Shown here in pieces: positions 1-8,780 of a stretch of 64,000 nt of DNA. Each line of letters begins with the position of its first letter. The first letter of the stretch is position 1. The notes under the pieces are model-generated. The model made no database searches and was not told the DNA's origin. It was given only the letters and a program-made list of their open reading frames with translations. The translations under genes and the position numbers were made by a program. This DNA is from Sandaracinus amylolyticus (GTDB taxonomy: Bacteria > Myxococcota_A > Polyangia > Polyangiales > Sandaracinaceae): positions 9,548,001-9,612,000 of the forward strand of contig NZ_CP070225.1 of assembly GCF_021631985.1 (NCBI RefSeq), written 5' to 3'.

Positions 1-1
1 C

Positions 2-112
2 CACGTGCGCAGCGGGACGCCGTTCTGGTTCCCCCTGGTGATCGCCGCGATGCTCTGGGGCTCGCTCGCCCTGCGTGACTCGCGTGTGATCGCGCTGCTG
101 CGAGGGAAGTGA
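2..112 (+). CDS. C-terminal end of a membrane protein (partial)
   Basis: The window opens inside a reading frame that runs to a TGA at 110-112. The visible tail of about 36 residues has one hydrophobic stretch (WFPLVIAAMLWGSLAL) followed by a short basic end (RVIALLRGK), as expected for the last membrane helix and cytoplasmic tail of an integral membrane protein. The next gene starts 1 bp after the stop, so the two are probably cotranscribed. Too little is present to name a family. Confidence 0.55.
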   Translation, partial: HVRSGTPFWFPLVIAAMLWGSLALRDSRVIALLRGK

Positions 113-113
113 G

Positions 114-527
114 ATGCGCTCCTCGATCGCGCTCGTTCCCTCGGCGCTGCGCAGCACGCGCGCGGTGCTCGCCGGCGCCCTCGTCGTCGCGGTGGTGTCG
201 ACCGCGATCGACATGGCGCTCCACGCGACCGGCATCTATCCGCCCTTCGGAGAGCCGATGTCGGAGTCGCTCTTCGTGCTCGCGCTCGGGTATCGAATCG
301 TGGTGAGCGTCGCAGGCGGATGGCTCACCGCGCGCCTCGCCCCGTCGCGACCGATGACGCACGTGCACGTGCTCGGCGCGATCGGCCTCTTCGCGGGTGC
401 CATCGGTGCGATCGCGACGTGGGACGCGGGCCCGGAGTTCGGCCCGAAATGGTACGCAATCGCGGTCGCGGCGACGTCGCTGCCGAGCGTGTGGATGGGC
501 GGACGGCTGCGCGCGAAGCGGGCGTGA
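114..527 (+). CDS. Small four-helix membrane protein, function unknown
   Basis: The 137-residue product has four hydrophobic segments, at about residues 18-38, 54-72, 84-100 and 110-126, with short polar loops. No catalytic motif is visible. The ATG lies one base after the stop of the upstream partial membrane protein, which suggests translational coupling. Small multi-spanning proteins of this type are common in myxobacterial genomes and are usually annotated as hypothetical. I see no signature that would separate a transport role from a structural one. Confidence 0.7.
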   Translation: MRSSIALVPSALRSTRAVLAGALVVAVVSTAIDMALHATGIYPPFGEPMSESLFVLALGYRIVVSVAGGWLTARLAPSRPMTHVHVLGAIGLFAGAIGAIATWDAGPEFGPKWYAIAVAATSLPSVWMGGRLRAKRA

Positions 528-571
528 ATGCGATCTGCGCTCTCGAGCGTCAGCGCGAGCGCGCGTCGCAA

Positions 572-1294
572 TCAGAGCGTCGGGATGCTCTCCGCGAAGC
601 TCCGGTGCGCGACCGGCCCGTGCGCGAAGAGCGCGTCGAGCATCGCGCAGCGGTCGGGCTCTTCTTGCGCGCTACATGCGAGCCACTCGCTGCGCAGCAG
701 GTCGAGCTCCACGAGATCGGTGTCGCGCGGCCGGAGCGCGCGCGACACGAACGCGTCGGTGAAGTCGATCGTCTCGTCGCGCACCTCGCCGCTGTGGCAC
801 CCGCCGCACGTCGTGCCGCTCTCGTAGCGCACGCGCTCGTAGGGCGCGGCGGGCGAGACCGGCGTCTCGATCGGCAGGTGCAGCTCGGCCTTGCGGCTCC
901 GCGTCTCCTCGACGAATTCGGCGAGCTCGAGCAGCGGCGCGCCCTCTCCGTCGGGCACGACCGAGAGCACCACGTCGCCGATGAACAGGAAGATGCGCGG
1001 GCTGCGCTCGCCGAACGCCGGCTGCGCGCTCACCCGGCTGAGCGTCGCCTCCACGTAGAGCGGCCGATCGAGCGCCTCGAGGAAGCACGGGATCGTGACC
1101 GGCGAGGGCAGCGCGTTGATCAGCGTGACGACCTCGTCGATCGTCCGGGGCGATCCGCTCACACCCTCGGGCGGCGTGCAGCGCCTGCTCGTCGATCCAT
1201 CGCTCTGGGTCGACGCATCACTCGTCGCCCGAGGCGGCGCCGTCGAACAGCCCACCAGCACGATTATCAGGAGCGCGAGCGACCCACGAGCCAT
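572..1294 (-). CDS. Lipoprotein with a single CxxCH motif
   Basis: The start at 1294 is preferred over an in-frame start 30 bases upstream because it gives a clean lipoprotein signal (MARGSLALLIIVLVGC). The mature 240-residue protein opens with a low-complexity Ser/Thr/Asp linker typical of surface lipoproteins. Near the C-terminus it has TTCGGCHSGE, a CxxCH motif of the c-type heme kind, but no distal Met or His ligand can be assigned with confidence and the rest does not resemble a compact cytochrome. It may be a heme-binding lipoprotein or carry the motif by chance. It converges on the membrane-protein gene to its left. Confidence 0.75.
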   Translation of the reverse strand: MARGSLALLIIVLVGCSTAPPRATSDASTQSDGSTSRRCTPPEGVSGSPRTIDEVVTLINALPSPVTIPCFLEALDRPLYVEATLSRVSAQPAFGERSPRIFLFIGDVVLSVVPDGEGAPLLELAEFVEETRSRKAELHLPIETPVSPAAPYERVRYESGTTCGGCHSGEVRDETIDFTDAFVSRALRPRDTDLVELDLLRSEWLACSAQEEPDRCAMLDALFAHGPVAHRSFAESIPTL

Positions 1295-1371
1295 CGAGGC
1301 GCGATCGTGCCGAGAGTCACCCACGTTTCAAGCGCACCTCACGGCACACCCGCGCCCCGGACGAATCCCGA

Positions 1372-2110
1372 TCACGACACCGGCGGCGTCGGCGGCAGCG
1401 GCTCGTCGCCGTCGTCGTCGACCGGCGTCTCGGGCTCGGTGCTCGCGCGCGTCGACGCGCGGTACGCATCGAGCGGGCTCACCGCGCGGCGGAACCGCGC
1501 GACCGACGTCTCGTCGTCCTCGTCGAGCTCTGCGACCAGCACGCGGCTGTACCCGGCGATCGACTTCATCGCGCGCGCGATGGCGTCCTGCACCGCTGTC
1601 GTGCTCGGCATCTCCGGCGTCGACCGACCGAGCCCCAGCGCCTCGCCGAGGCTGGCGTGGGTGATCCGCACGCCATCCAGGAACGGCGCGCCCGCGATCG
1701 TGATCACGTCGCGCTCGACCACGCCGCTCATCTTCGCGAGGCGCGTCTCGCCCTCGAAGAACGCGGTGTCGTAGTTGCCCGCGACGAACGCGAGCCCGCT
1801 CGGGAAGATCGCCTCGAGCACCTCCGCCGCACGCGGCGCGAGCGGATAGACGTCGGGCGCGAGCTTGGTGCCGGCGTCATGCAGCGCGCTCCACGCGCGA
1901 GCGTGCGCGATGCCGAAGGGGCGAGTGCGCGCCGGCTCGCCGAGTCGCGCTCGTGGATGACGACGCGCAGCGATTCGCCATCGCTGCGCATCTGCCGGAG
2001 CGCGCGGTGCAGCAGCTGCGAGGGATCGGCGGGTGCGTGCTTGAGAGGCGGCGCACCAGCAGCACGCCGGAAGGCCCGTCGAAGCGGGGGAGTGGACACC
2101 CGCCTCGCCG
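1372..2110 (-). pseudogene. Decayed gene downstream of the RT gene, two frameshifts, no N-terminus
   Basis: Three stretches of plausible protein lie in three successive frames on the minus strand. Near 2050-2090 one frame reads RFDGPSGVLLVRRL. From about 2040 to 1920 a second reads SLRVVIHERDSASRRALA. From about 1920 to 1372 a third reads PFGIAHARAWSALHDAGTKL and continues to a normal stop. G/C-rich third codon positions follow these frames in turn. The first shift fits a TC duplication in CCTCTCAAG. The second fits loss of one C from a C run. The 5' end is missing and abuts the end of the RT gene. The family is not recognised. Sequencing error in C runs is an alternative cause. If only the last frame is translated it would start near 1821 and give about 149 residues. 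Confidence 0.6.
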
Positions 2111-2114
2111 ATCG

Positions 2115-5111
2115 CTACCGCGGCACTCGCCGTCGACGGCGCGACGCCTTGAACCCTGTCGGAAACGGTTTGAACTCGCTTCGTGAGTCCGGTGCGACTG
2201 TGGTCTGCGCCTCGCGCAACCGACGAATGTTCATCTCAGCCGTAACGAAGAAATCATGAACTCCGCCTTTGATGCGCACCACGTCGCGCCGGAACTCCTC
2301 GCGAAATGGTGCCCGAATTCGGCTGTCGCCGTACTCTCGATTGTTTGCCTGAACGATAAATGCGTGGAGGTCGTGCGCACTCGACTCAACTAGAGCGTTG
2401 AACGTGTTGACGTCAGGATTCCACTCTGGAATGAAGAGCGCGTCTACACTTCCTTGAAAACGTGCCCGGTTTTTAATGCTCGCGAGATCGCTGCAGATCA
2501 GGACCCCAAAAGCCACGTCGCCGTGCTCGTAGACCGGACGCGCCGCCTCCAACTGGCGCGACCCGACTTTCAGCACGCCCCGACCGGTGAGTCGCCGCAC
2601 TTCATCTTCCTCATGCCACGCTGGATGGATCTTCGGCTGCTCGAATGCGACCGCCACTCGGAAGCCGCCCGCATCGGACACGAGAGAGACGAGGGCATCA
2701 TTCCTCGAGCCCCTGTTCGTGCGCTTGTGCTCGAGACCAGCGATCAATGAGATGCCAGCGTTTGCCAACTTAGTCGCGACGGGTGCGGCCCAGTCCCGCG
2801 GTAGCGAGCATTCCGGTAGCGCTACGTAGTGCGGTCGTGCCGTGTCGGAAGTGATGAGTCCGTTCAGCAGGCGCATCAGCGAACTGTATCGCTCCAAACT
2901 ATGGTCCGGAACACCGAGAACCGCGTTGACGAACTGCTGCTCGCTCGTACGCAAATTCACGACGCTCACCCGAACCAGCGCATGCCGTTCGCCGGTGACA
3001 CGGATCGTCATATGACCATCGTTGTCGGTTTCGACGAACGGGAAGCTCGCGCCGCGAAGCCACGTTCCGCGGATCGCATTTACGAATCGATACATGTCGC
3101 CGAATCGGTCCGAACTTGGGCGAAGTGCGGACGAGATCTCGGGGATGCTGGGGCGACGTGTTGAGAAGACAACATGGTTCAGGCTCGGAAGCGGTCGCTT
3201 CGCCTCGTCCGCATACGTGGCGATGTCGCCCGCCGCGAACACGTTCGGGTAGACACCCGTTTCGGCGCTCTCCACTGTCTCGGCCGCGATGTCACCGCGG
3301 ATCCAGGCGCGGTAGTATGGAATCAGACCCCAGTCGACGTCCTTCAGCGCACGACTCTCGGCGGTGACCCACGCCGTCGATTTTCCGTTGTGCGCGTGTG
3401 TGCACCCAAAAACGTCGCACACCCGCGAAACCAGTGCTGCGATGCGAATCTCGTGCGCTGTGTCGCTCTGGGCGCCGAGGATCCGCTCGCGGACGCGGCT
3501 ACCCAGGTTCGCCCAGCAACTTCTCGCCTGCACCGTGCGACCCTGCGCAGTAGTCTCCTCGAGTGTTTCGAGAACGTCGCGTACACGGTCGATTGTCGCG
3601 TCAGCCTCCGACCAGTCGGCGCACCGAGTCATGATTGCAAAGAGATCGGGGATGTAGTTCGCATACTCGAAGAGACCACGCGGCGTGATGAGGTGCCGCT
3701 GGGCCAATCCGTAGAACTCCCGTCGTCTTTCCACCCAAACGTCGGGGTGTAGGTCGCGGACGTGCGAACGAACGTCATTGAGTAGTAGTCGGAAACCAGC
3801 GCGCCGGAGAGTGACCGCGTCGGCCTTGCGGAGCGCGTCCGACTCGAGCGTCGCATCGGAACTGGAGACCAGCGCGTCAGCTGCCATCTCCGACTCGCTT
3901 GGGGGCAGTACTGGAAGTCGTCGGTGCCGACTCGAGAGGCGACGAATCGACTCCTCGATCGGTTTTAGCAGATCGAGACCGGCGGTTCCGGAGAGCTGAA
4001 ATACGCGCTGCTTCTTCCCTTTGAATTCGAGTCTCGAGTTTTTTGCGTACGGGAGCTCGACCTCGATGCCGCCGTCTGGACCTGCTTTCGCCGTGACCAC
4101 CATACCGGCTCGTCTCGTTCCGTAGAGTCGGAGTCGCGCGGCGATCCACTCTAGGACTTCATCCCCGTTGCCGAACAGCTTCGATGGCCGGATGACCAGG
4201 AACACGTCATCAACGTATCGTCCGTAGTAGATGGGCAGCAACTCCTGCGCGACAGCAATGTCGAACTCGGCGAGCAGACAGTTGGCGATAACGCTCGACG
4301 CACTGAGTCCGACGGGCAATCCGCGGCTATGCGGTTCACGTTCGTCCGAGCGAGACCGCCAGAGATTGATCGCTTTTACTAACTTCTGCGTGAACGCGCG
4401 ATCACCCGCTGACAATCGAATATCGAGCGCGCTCAGATAGCTTTCTTCGAGTAGGAATCGGGCGTCGACCTCGTGGTAGAATCGATGAAGGTCCATCGTA
4501 ATGGCGACGATGTCGTGGCCCCGCTCGAGTTCACGACGCATTTCGAAAAGGCCGTTTCGGCGCCAGTTCCCATACCCGATGACGTATGGATCGAAAAGCC
4601 CGTACGCGCGCTCGTTGACACCATCGTGCGAGCCGTCTTGGCCGCGCCGCCTACGGATCCTGTTTCCGTATACGTGCTTTCTACTCAGCACACCATCGTA
4701 GTGCACGCCGACCTTCATGACCCACAGCGCTGACACGATCATGAAATCGACGGTAGCGTCGATTACTGGTCTGAACGTCGCCTTCGCCCTGTGGCCGTCG
4801 GGATTGGACCTCCTCCACTGACGCAGACCATCACTGTCGTAGAACTGCACGGCAGTCGTCGACTCGTCTTTGTCTCCTCTGTCGAGCGACTTCGGCACGT
4901 ATGTGATCGCGCCGAGGAAATCTGGATCCGTATGCCAGTCTGCCGTCCGACTCCGGAGTCGCGCGCTGAGTCCTGTGAGATTGCGCTCAAGATTCCGCTC
5001 GTAGGCAGCGAACTTCGCTCCGTGAGCGGTGTTTGCGTCGAAGTAGGCCTCCTGTTTCGCTTTTCGGTAGGCGATCATCAGATCGTCCATGCTGAACAGG
5101 AGTTTGCTCAT
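2115..5111 (-). CDS. Reverse transcriptase fused to a nitrilase-like domain (candidate class 1 defence-associated RT)
   Basis: The 998-residue protein has an N-terminal reverse transcriptase. Motif A is AITMDLHRFY with Asp207, motif B is GLPVGLSASS (264-273), and motif C is GRYVDD with the catalytic pair at 301-302. A helical linker follows (about 400-650). The C-terminal third is nitrilase-like, with the expected Glu-Lys-Cys triad: Glu767 in ALPECS, Lys827 in EQPKIHPAW and Cys873 in VLICSD. RT-nitrilase fusions are known in the UG1/UG5 group of unknown-group RTs, and DRT type 1 is an anti-phage system. Defence function here is inference. The start has a good ribosome site (GTGAGGA, 4 bases from ATG) and lies 28 bp after the ftsK stop. 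The gene is clearly richer in A and T than its neighbours. Its last residues (SRRRRRVPR) look like read-through into host DNA. There are no VR/TR repeats or maturase domain, so a diversity-generating RT or a group II intron RT is unlikely. Confidence 0.85.
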   Translation of the reverse strand: MSKLLFSMDDLMIAYRKAKQEAYFDANTAHGAKFAAYERNLERNLTGLSARLRSRTADWHTDPDFLGAITYVPKSLDRGDKDESTTAVQFYDSDGLRQWRRSNPDGHRAKATFRPVIDATVDFMIVSALWVMKVGVHYDGVLSRKHVYGNRIRRRRGQDGSHDGVNERAYGLFDPYVIGYGNWRRNGLFEMRRELERGHDIVAITMDLHRFYHEVDARFLLEESYLSALDIRLSAGDRAFTQKLVKAINLWRSRSDEREPHSRGLPVGLSASSVIANCLLAEFDIAVAQELLPIYYGRYVDDVFLVIRPSKLFGNGDEVLEWIAARLRLYGTRRAGMVVTAKAGPDGGIEVELPYAKNSRLEFKGKKQRVFQLSGTAGLDLLKPIEESIRRLSSRHRRLPVLPPSESEMAADALVSSSDATLESDALRKADAVTLRRAGFRLLLNDVRSHVRDLHPDVWVERRREFYGLAQRHLITPRGLFEYANYIPDLFAIMTRCADWSEADATIDRVRDVLETLEETTAQGRTVQARSCWANLGSRVRERILGAQSDTAHEIRIAALVSRVCDVFGCTHAHNGKSTAWVTAESRALKDVDWGLIPYYRAWIRGDIAAETVESAETGVYPNVFAAGDIATYADEAKRPLPSLNHVVFSTRRPSIPEISSALRPSSDRFGDMYRFVNAIRGTWLRGASFPFVETDNDGHMTIRVTGERHALVRVSVVNLRTSEQQFVNAVLGVPDHSLERYSSLMRLLNGLITSDTARPHYVALPECSLPRDWAAPVATKLANAGISLIAGLEHKRTNRGSRNDALVSLVSDAGGFRVAVAFEQPKIHPAWHEEDEVRRLTGRGVLKVGSRQLEAARPVYEHGDVAFGVLICSDLASIKNRARFQGSVDALFIPEWNPDVNTFNALVESSAHDLHAFIVQANNREYGDSRIRAPFREEFRRDVVRIKGGVHDFFVTAEMNIRRLREAQTTVAPDSRSEFKPFPTGFKASRRRRRVPR

Positions 5112-5139
5112 GAGTTCCTCACGATAGGGATGCGGTCAA

Positions 5140-7785
5140 TCACAGCGCACTGATCAAGACCTCTCGTCGCCCGCCCGCCTTCCCAGTTGCCGGCCCCACG
5201 ACGCCCTCGGCTTCCATCTTCTCCACCAGCTTGGCGGCCTTGTTGTAGCCGATGCCGAGCTGACGCTGGATGTGCGAGATCGAGCAGTATCCGGCCGTCG
5301 CCACGCACGCGACTGCGCGGTCATAAAGAGGATCGTCCGACTGCGACGGACCCTCGTCGCCGAGCACTTCGCCGCTCTCTTCGTCACGGGGCGCGAGGAT
5401 CTTCTCGTCGTAGACCGGCTTGCCCTGCTCGCGCAGGTGATCGCAGAGCCCCTGCACCTCGTGCTCCGAGACGTACGCCGAGTGCACGCGACGCAGGTCG
5501 CTGGCGCCCGGCGGGATCATCAGCATGTCGCCCTGACCCAGCAGGTGCTCTGCGCCAATCCGCCCGAGGATCGTCTTGCTGTCCTCGCGCTGGCTCACCT
5601 TGAACGCGATGCGCGCCGGGAAGTTCGCCTTGATCATGCCGGTGATCACGTCGACCGAGGGACGCTGGGTCGCGAGGATCACGTGGATGCCCGCCGCGCG
5701 CGCCTTCTGCGCCAAGCGCGCGATCGCCGCCTCGACGTCCTTCGCCGCGACCATCATCAGGTCCGCGAACTCGTCGACCACCACCACCACGTAGGGCAGC
5801 TTCGTCGGCATCGGCACCGCGTCCGCGGCCTCGTCGTCGACGGGATTCAGATAGACGTCTTCGCCGTCGACGCCCTGCGCCTTCTGCTTGCCCGCCTTCT
5901 TCGGCGCGAGCTTCTCGGGCGCGAGCTCTCCGCGCAGCACCTTCTCGACGCGCTCGTTGTAGGTCGTGATGTTGCGCGCGCCCGCGTCGGCGAAGAGCTG
6001 ATATCGACGCTCCATCTCGTCGACTGCCCACCTCAGCGCGAGACTGGCCTTCTTCATGTCGGTGACGACCGGAAGAAGCATGTGCGGAATCCCGTCGAAC
6101 ACCGCGAGCTCGACCACCTTCGGGTCGATCATCAACATCCGCACTTCTTCGGGGGTCCGCTTCATCAGCAGCGAACAGAGCATCACGTTCAGACCGACGC
6201 TCTTGCCCGCGCCGGTCGCGCCCGCGACGAGCAGGTGCGGCATCTTCGCGAGATCGCCGTAGACCGGCTGGCCCGCGATGTCCTTGCCGAACGCGGTGGG
6301 CAGCGCGGCCTTCTCCGCGTTCTCCTCCCACCGGCGATCCTCGAGGATGTCGCGCAGGAAGACGGTCTGTCGGTGCTTGTTCGGGAGCTCGAAGCCGACG
6401 CGCGCCTTGCCCGGGATCGGCGCGACGATGCGGACCTTCTGGGCCGCGAGCGCCATCGCGAGATCGTCGGCGAGGCCCGCGATCTTGCTGACCTTGGTGC
6501 CGCTCTCGGGCTCGAGCTCGTACATCGTGACGACGGGCCCGGGGTGGATCTCGTCGACACGGCCCTTCACGCCGTACGCCTCGAGCTTCTGCACCAGGCG
6601 CACCGCGTTGTTCTGCAGCGTCGCGGCGTCGATCTCGATCTGCTGCGACGGGGGCGAGTCGAGCAGCGAGGTGGGCGGCATCACGTACTCGGCTCTGCTG
6701 CTCTCGAGGACTCGGTGCTCGACGTCGTCGCTCTCGCGCGCGGGCTCCTGCTTCACGACGTCGGCGCGCGGCGCGACGATCGTCGGGCCCTTCGGGCCCT
6801 CGACCTTGGCGGGCGCGGGCTTGCTCGGGCGCTTGCTCGGCAGCGGGGGAGGGGCGGGCTCCTCGACCTCTTCCTCCTCGTACGCCTCCTCGGCGCTCGC
6901 GACGATCTCTTCCTCTTCCTCTTCGATCACCGGGGCGGCCACGCGCGCCGCCTTCGCCGGCTTCGCGGCGGGCGTGGTGTCGATCGTCGCGGGCTTCTCC
7001 TTCTTCGCGCGCGGCTTCTTCGCCTTCTTCTCGGCCACGACGGGCTCGGGCTCGGGCGGCGCGACCTCCTCGACGATCTCCTCTTCCTCGTCGAGCTCCT
7101 CGTCGGCCTCGGACTGCGACGCGCCGGGGATCACGATGCGCGGCGCGTTCCGCGCCTCTTCTTCCTCGCGCTCGCGCCGCTCGATCTCGCGCGCTTCCTG
7201 CCACGCCTCCCACACCGAGCTCGTCCACTCGCGCGCCGCGCTCGCACCGGCGGCCGCGCCGCCGAACACGGTGCGCGCCGCGCCGACGATCGAGAACGAG
7301 GTGCGCAGCACCATCGTCACCATGATCACCGCGGTCCCGACGACGAACGCGCCGACGAGCCCGAGCAGCGAGCGCAGCACCTCGCCCAGCACCTCGCCGA
7401 ACATGCCGCCCGGCAGGTGCCCACCGAGCACCTCTTCGCCCGGCATCGCGAGGTGCACCATCGCGCATCCGACCAGCACGATCACCAGCGTGCTCGCGAG
7501 GTGCGCGAGCCCGACCGGCGAGCGACGTCGCTGGAAGAGACGGATGGTCAGCAGCGAGAGCTCGAACGGCACCACCCACGCCGCCGCGCCGAACGCGGTC
7601 GCCGCGATGTTGGCGATCCACTCGCCGACCGGGCCGATCCAGTTCTCGCCGCCGCGCGCGTCGTAGGTGTAGAGCGAGAGCGCGAGCAACGTGGTCGCCG
7701 CGCCGCTCAGGATGCCGAGCACCTCGTGGCGACGTCCTTCCGTCGCCAGCGCTCCCATGGTGGATCCGTGCGCACTCATGCCCAC
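5140..7785 (-). CDS. ftsK: DNA translocase FtsK/SpoIIIE
   Basis: This is the 881-residue septal DNA pump that clears and segregates chromosome ends. About four membrane helices fall in residues 20-170. They are followed by a long acidic and Lys/Pro-rich linker to about residue 340, the alpha/beta motor, and a C-terminal winged-helix gamma domain (SISHIQRQLGIGYNKAA) that reads KOPS-type sequences. Walker A is VAGATGAGKS near residue 520 and Walker B is VVVVDEFADL near 670. A GTG at 7785 gives the longest form; ATG at 7779 or 7758 is equally possible. The YciC-like gene is transcribed divergently. The RT gene follows 28 bp after the stop, in a position that would allow read-through from ftsK. 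Confidence 0.96.
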   Translation of the reverse strand: MGMSAHGSTMGALATEGRRHEVLGILSGAATTLLALSLYTYDARGGENWIGPVGEWIANIAATAFGAAAWVVPFELSLLTIRLFQRRRSPVGLAHLASTLVIVLVGCAMVHLAMPGEEVLGGHLPGGMFGEVLGEVLRSLLGLVGAFVVGTAVIMVTMVLRTSFSIVGAARTVFGGAAAGASAAREWTSSVWEAWQEAREIERREREEEEARNAPRIVIPGASQSEADEELDEEEEIVEEVAPPEPEPVVAEKKAKKPRAKKEKPATIDTTPAAKPAKAARVAAPVIEEEEEEIVASAEEAYEEEEVEEPAPPPLPSKRPSKPAPAKVEGPKGPTIVAPRADVVKQEPARESDDVEHRVLESSRAEYVMPPTSLLDSPPSQQIEIDAATLQNNAVRLVQKLEAYGVKGRVDEIHPGPVVTMYELEPESGTKVSKIAGLADDLAMALAAQKVRIVAPIPGKARVGFELPNKHRQTVFLRDILEDRRWEENAEKAALPTAFGKDIAGQPVYGDLAKMPHLLVAGATGAGKSVGLNVMLCSLLMKRTPEEVRMLMIDPKVVELAVFDGIPHMLLPVVTDMKKASLALRWAVDEMERRYQLFADAGARNITTYNERVEKVLRGELAPEKLAPKKAGKQKAQGVDGEDVYLNPVDDEAADAVPMPTKLPYVVVVVDEFADLMMVAAKDVEAAIARLAQKARAAGIHVILATQRPSVDVITGMIKANFPARIAFKVSQREDSKTILGRIGAEHLLGQGDMLMIPPGASDLRRVHSAYVSEHEVQGLCDHLREQGKPVYDEKILAPRDEESGEVLGDEGPSQSDDPLYDRAVACVATAGYCSISHIQRQLGIGYNKAAKLVEKMEAEGVVGPATGKAGGRREVLISAL

Positions 7786-7910
7786 ATCGCAGGGTGCCGT
7801 CAGGGGGCTCGCGGGGTCAACTTTCCGGCACCGCGAATCCCCGCGATTCTTCGGGGGTTGGCGGGATGCTCGGCTTGGCGGACGTGGAGCGCTCTGCTAC
7901 CTGGGCCGCG

Positions 7911-8765
7911 ATGGAGAACCAGACCTGGGGCGCACCAAGCGCGCCTCCCGCGCCCTTGGAGCTCGGCGACGCGATCGCCTCGACGTTCCGCATCGTCGGC
8001 CAGAGCTTCGTGCCCTTCCTCGTGATCGCGCTGATCGTCGTGGTGCCCGCGACCGCGATCCAGACGGTGATCGAGCTCGTCGTCTACTGGGCCACCCAGC
8101 AGTCGCTCTCGTCGATCGGAGGGCCCGAAGAGGCGCTCTCGCTGATGGGCATGGCGAGCGCCGGCTACCTCGTCGTGCTGTTCATCCTGATGGTCACGTA
8201 CTCGCTCGGTCAGGGCGCGATCATGTACCTGACGATCGAGAGCATGGTGGGCCGCAAGGCCTCGGCGTTCGACGCGCTGCGTGCGGTGATCGGCCGGCTC
8301 GTGCCGCTCGTCGTGTGCGCGTTCGTGGTGGGCATCGTGACCGGGATCGGCACCCTCTTCTGCCTCGTGCCCGGCGTGATCGCGTGGGTGTGGCTCATGG
8401 CGGCGTTGCCCGCGTGCCTGGTGGAGCGCCTCGGTCCGATCGCGTCGATGCAGCGCAGCATCGAGCTCACGGAGGGGCACCGGCTCACGATCTTCCTGAT
8501 CTTCCTGGTGCTCTTCGGCGCGTTCTTCGGCGTGACGATGTGCGTGTCGTTGCCCGCGGGCATCGCGGCGGGCGCCCAGGGCGCGGCGGGTCAGATCGTG
8601 CAGAACCCGCTCGCGCCGATGCAGATCGTCGTGAAGCTCGTGACGATGGTCGTGCAGCTCGGGATGACGATGGTGCTCGCGGCCGCGACCGCGGTGGTCT
8701 ACGCGAAGCTGCGCGGGCTGCGCGACGGCGTCGATGCGCAGGCGCTCGCGCGCGTGTTCGCATAG
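7911..8765 (+). CDS. YciC/GPDPase-like multi-spanning membrane protein
   Basis: The start MENQTWGAP is chosen because the hydrophobic domain begins soon after it and upstream codons lie in the ftsK divergent promoter region. The 284-residue product has about six membrane helices and the layout of the YciC/glycerophosphoryl diester phosphodiesterase membrane-domain family. Signs are an N-terminal 'LGDAIASTFRIVGQSF', a mid-protein PGVIAWVWLMAALPA motif with a conserved Pro-Gly, and a C-terminal AVVYAKLRGL tail. No phosphodiesterase catalytic domain is present. It leads an envelope operon with DUF4129, DUF4350 and MoxR genes, which suggests a role in envelope maintenance rather than lipid catabolism. 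Confidence 0.8.
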   Translation: MENQTWGAPSAPPAPLELGDAIASTFRIVGQSFVPFLVIALIVVVPATAIQTVIELVVYWATQQSLSSIGGPEEALSLMGMASAGYLVVLFILMVTYSLGQGAIMYLTIESMVGRKASAFDALRAVIGRLVPLVVCAFVVGIVTGIGTLFCLVPGVIAWVWLMAALPACLVERLGPIASMQRSIELTEGHRLTIFLIFLVLFGAFFGVTMCVSLPAGIAAGAQGAAGQIVQNPLAPMQIVVKLVTMVVQLGMTMVLAAATAVVYAKLRGLRDGVDAQALARVFA

Positions 8766-8780
8766 TCTCGCGCCTCGACG

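Noticed and set aside
320-1774. Long rightward open frame across the first genes
   Set aside because: Its composition is Arg/Ala-rich without domains, and it overlaps better supported genes on both strands.
2115-5111. Diversity-generating retroelement, retron or group II intron
   Set aside because: No template/variable repeats, no msr-msd-like structure space upstream and no maturase or endonuclease domain; the nitrilase-like C-terminus points to another RT group.
5272-8025. Very long open frame opposite ftsK
   Set aside because: It is antisense to a well-conserved gene and has a His/Arg/Leu-rich shadow composition, a usual effect of GC-rich third codon positions.
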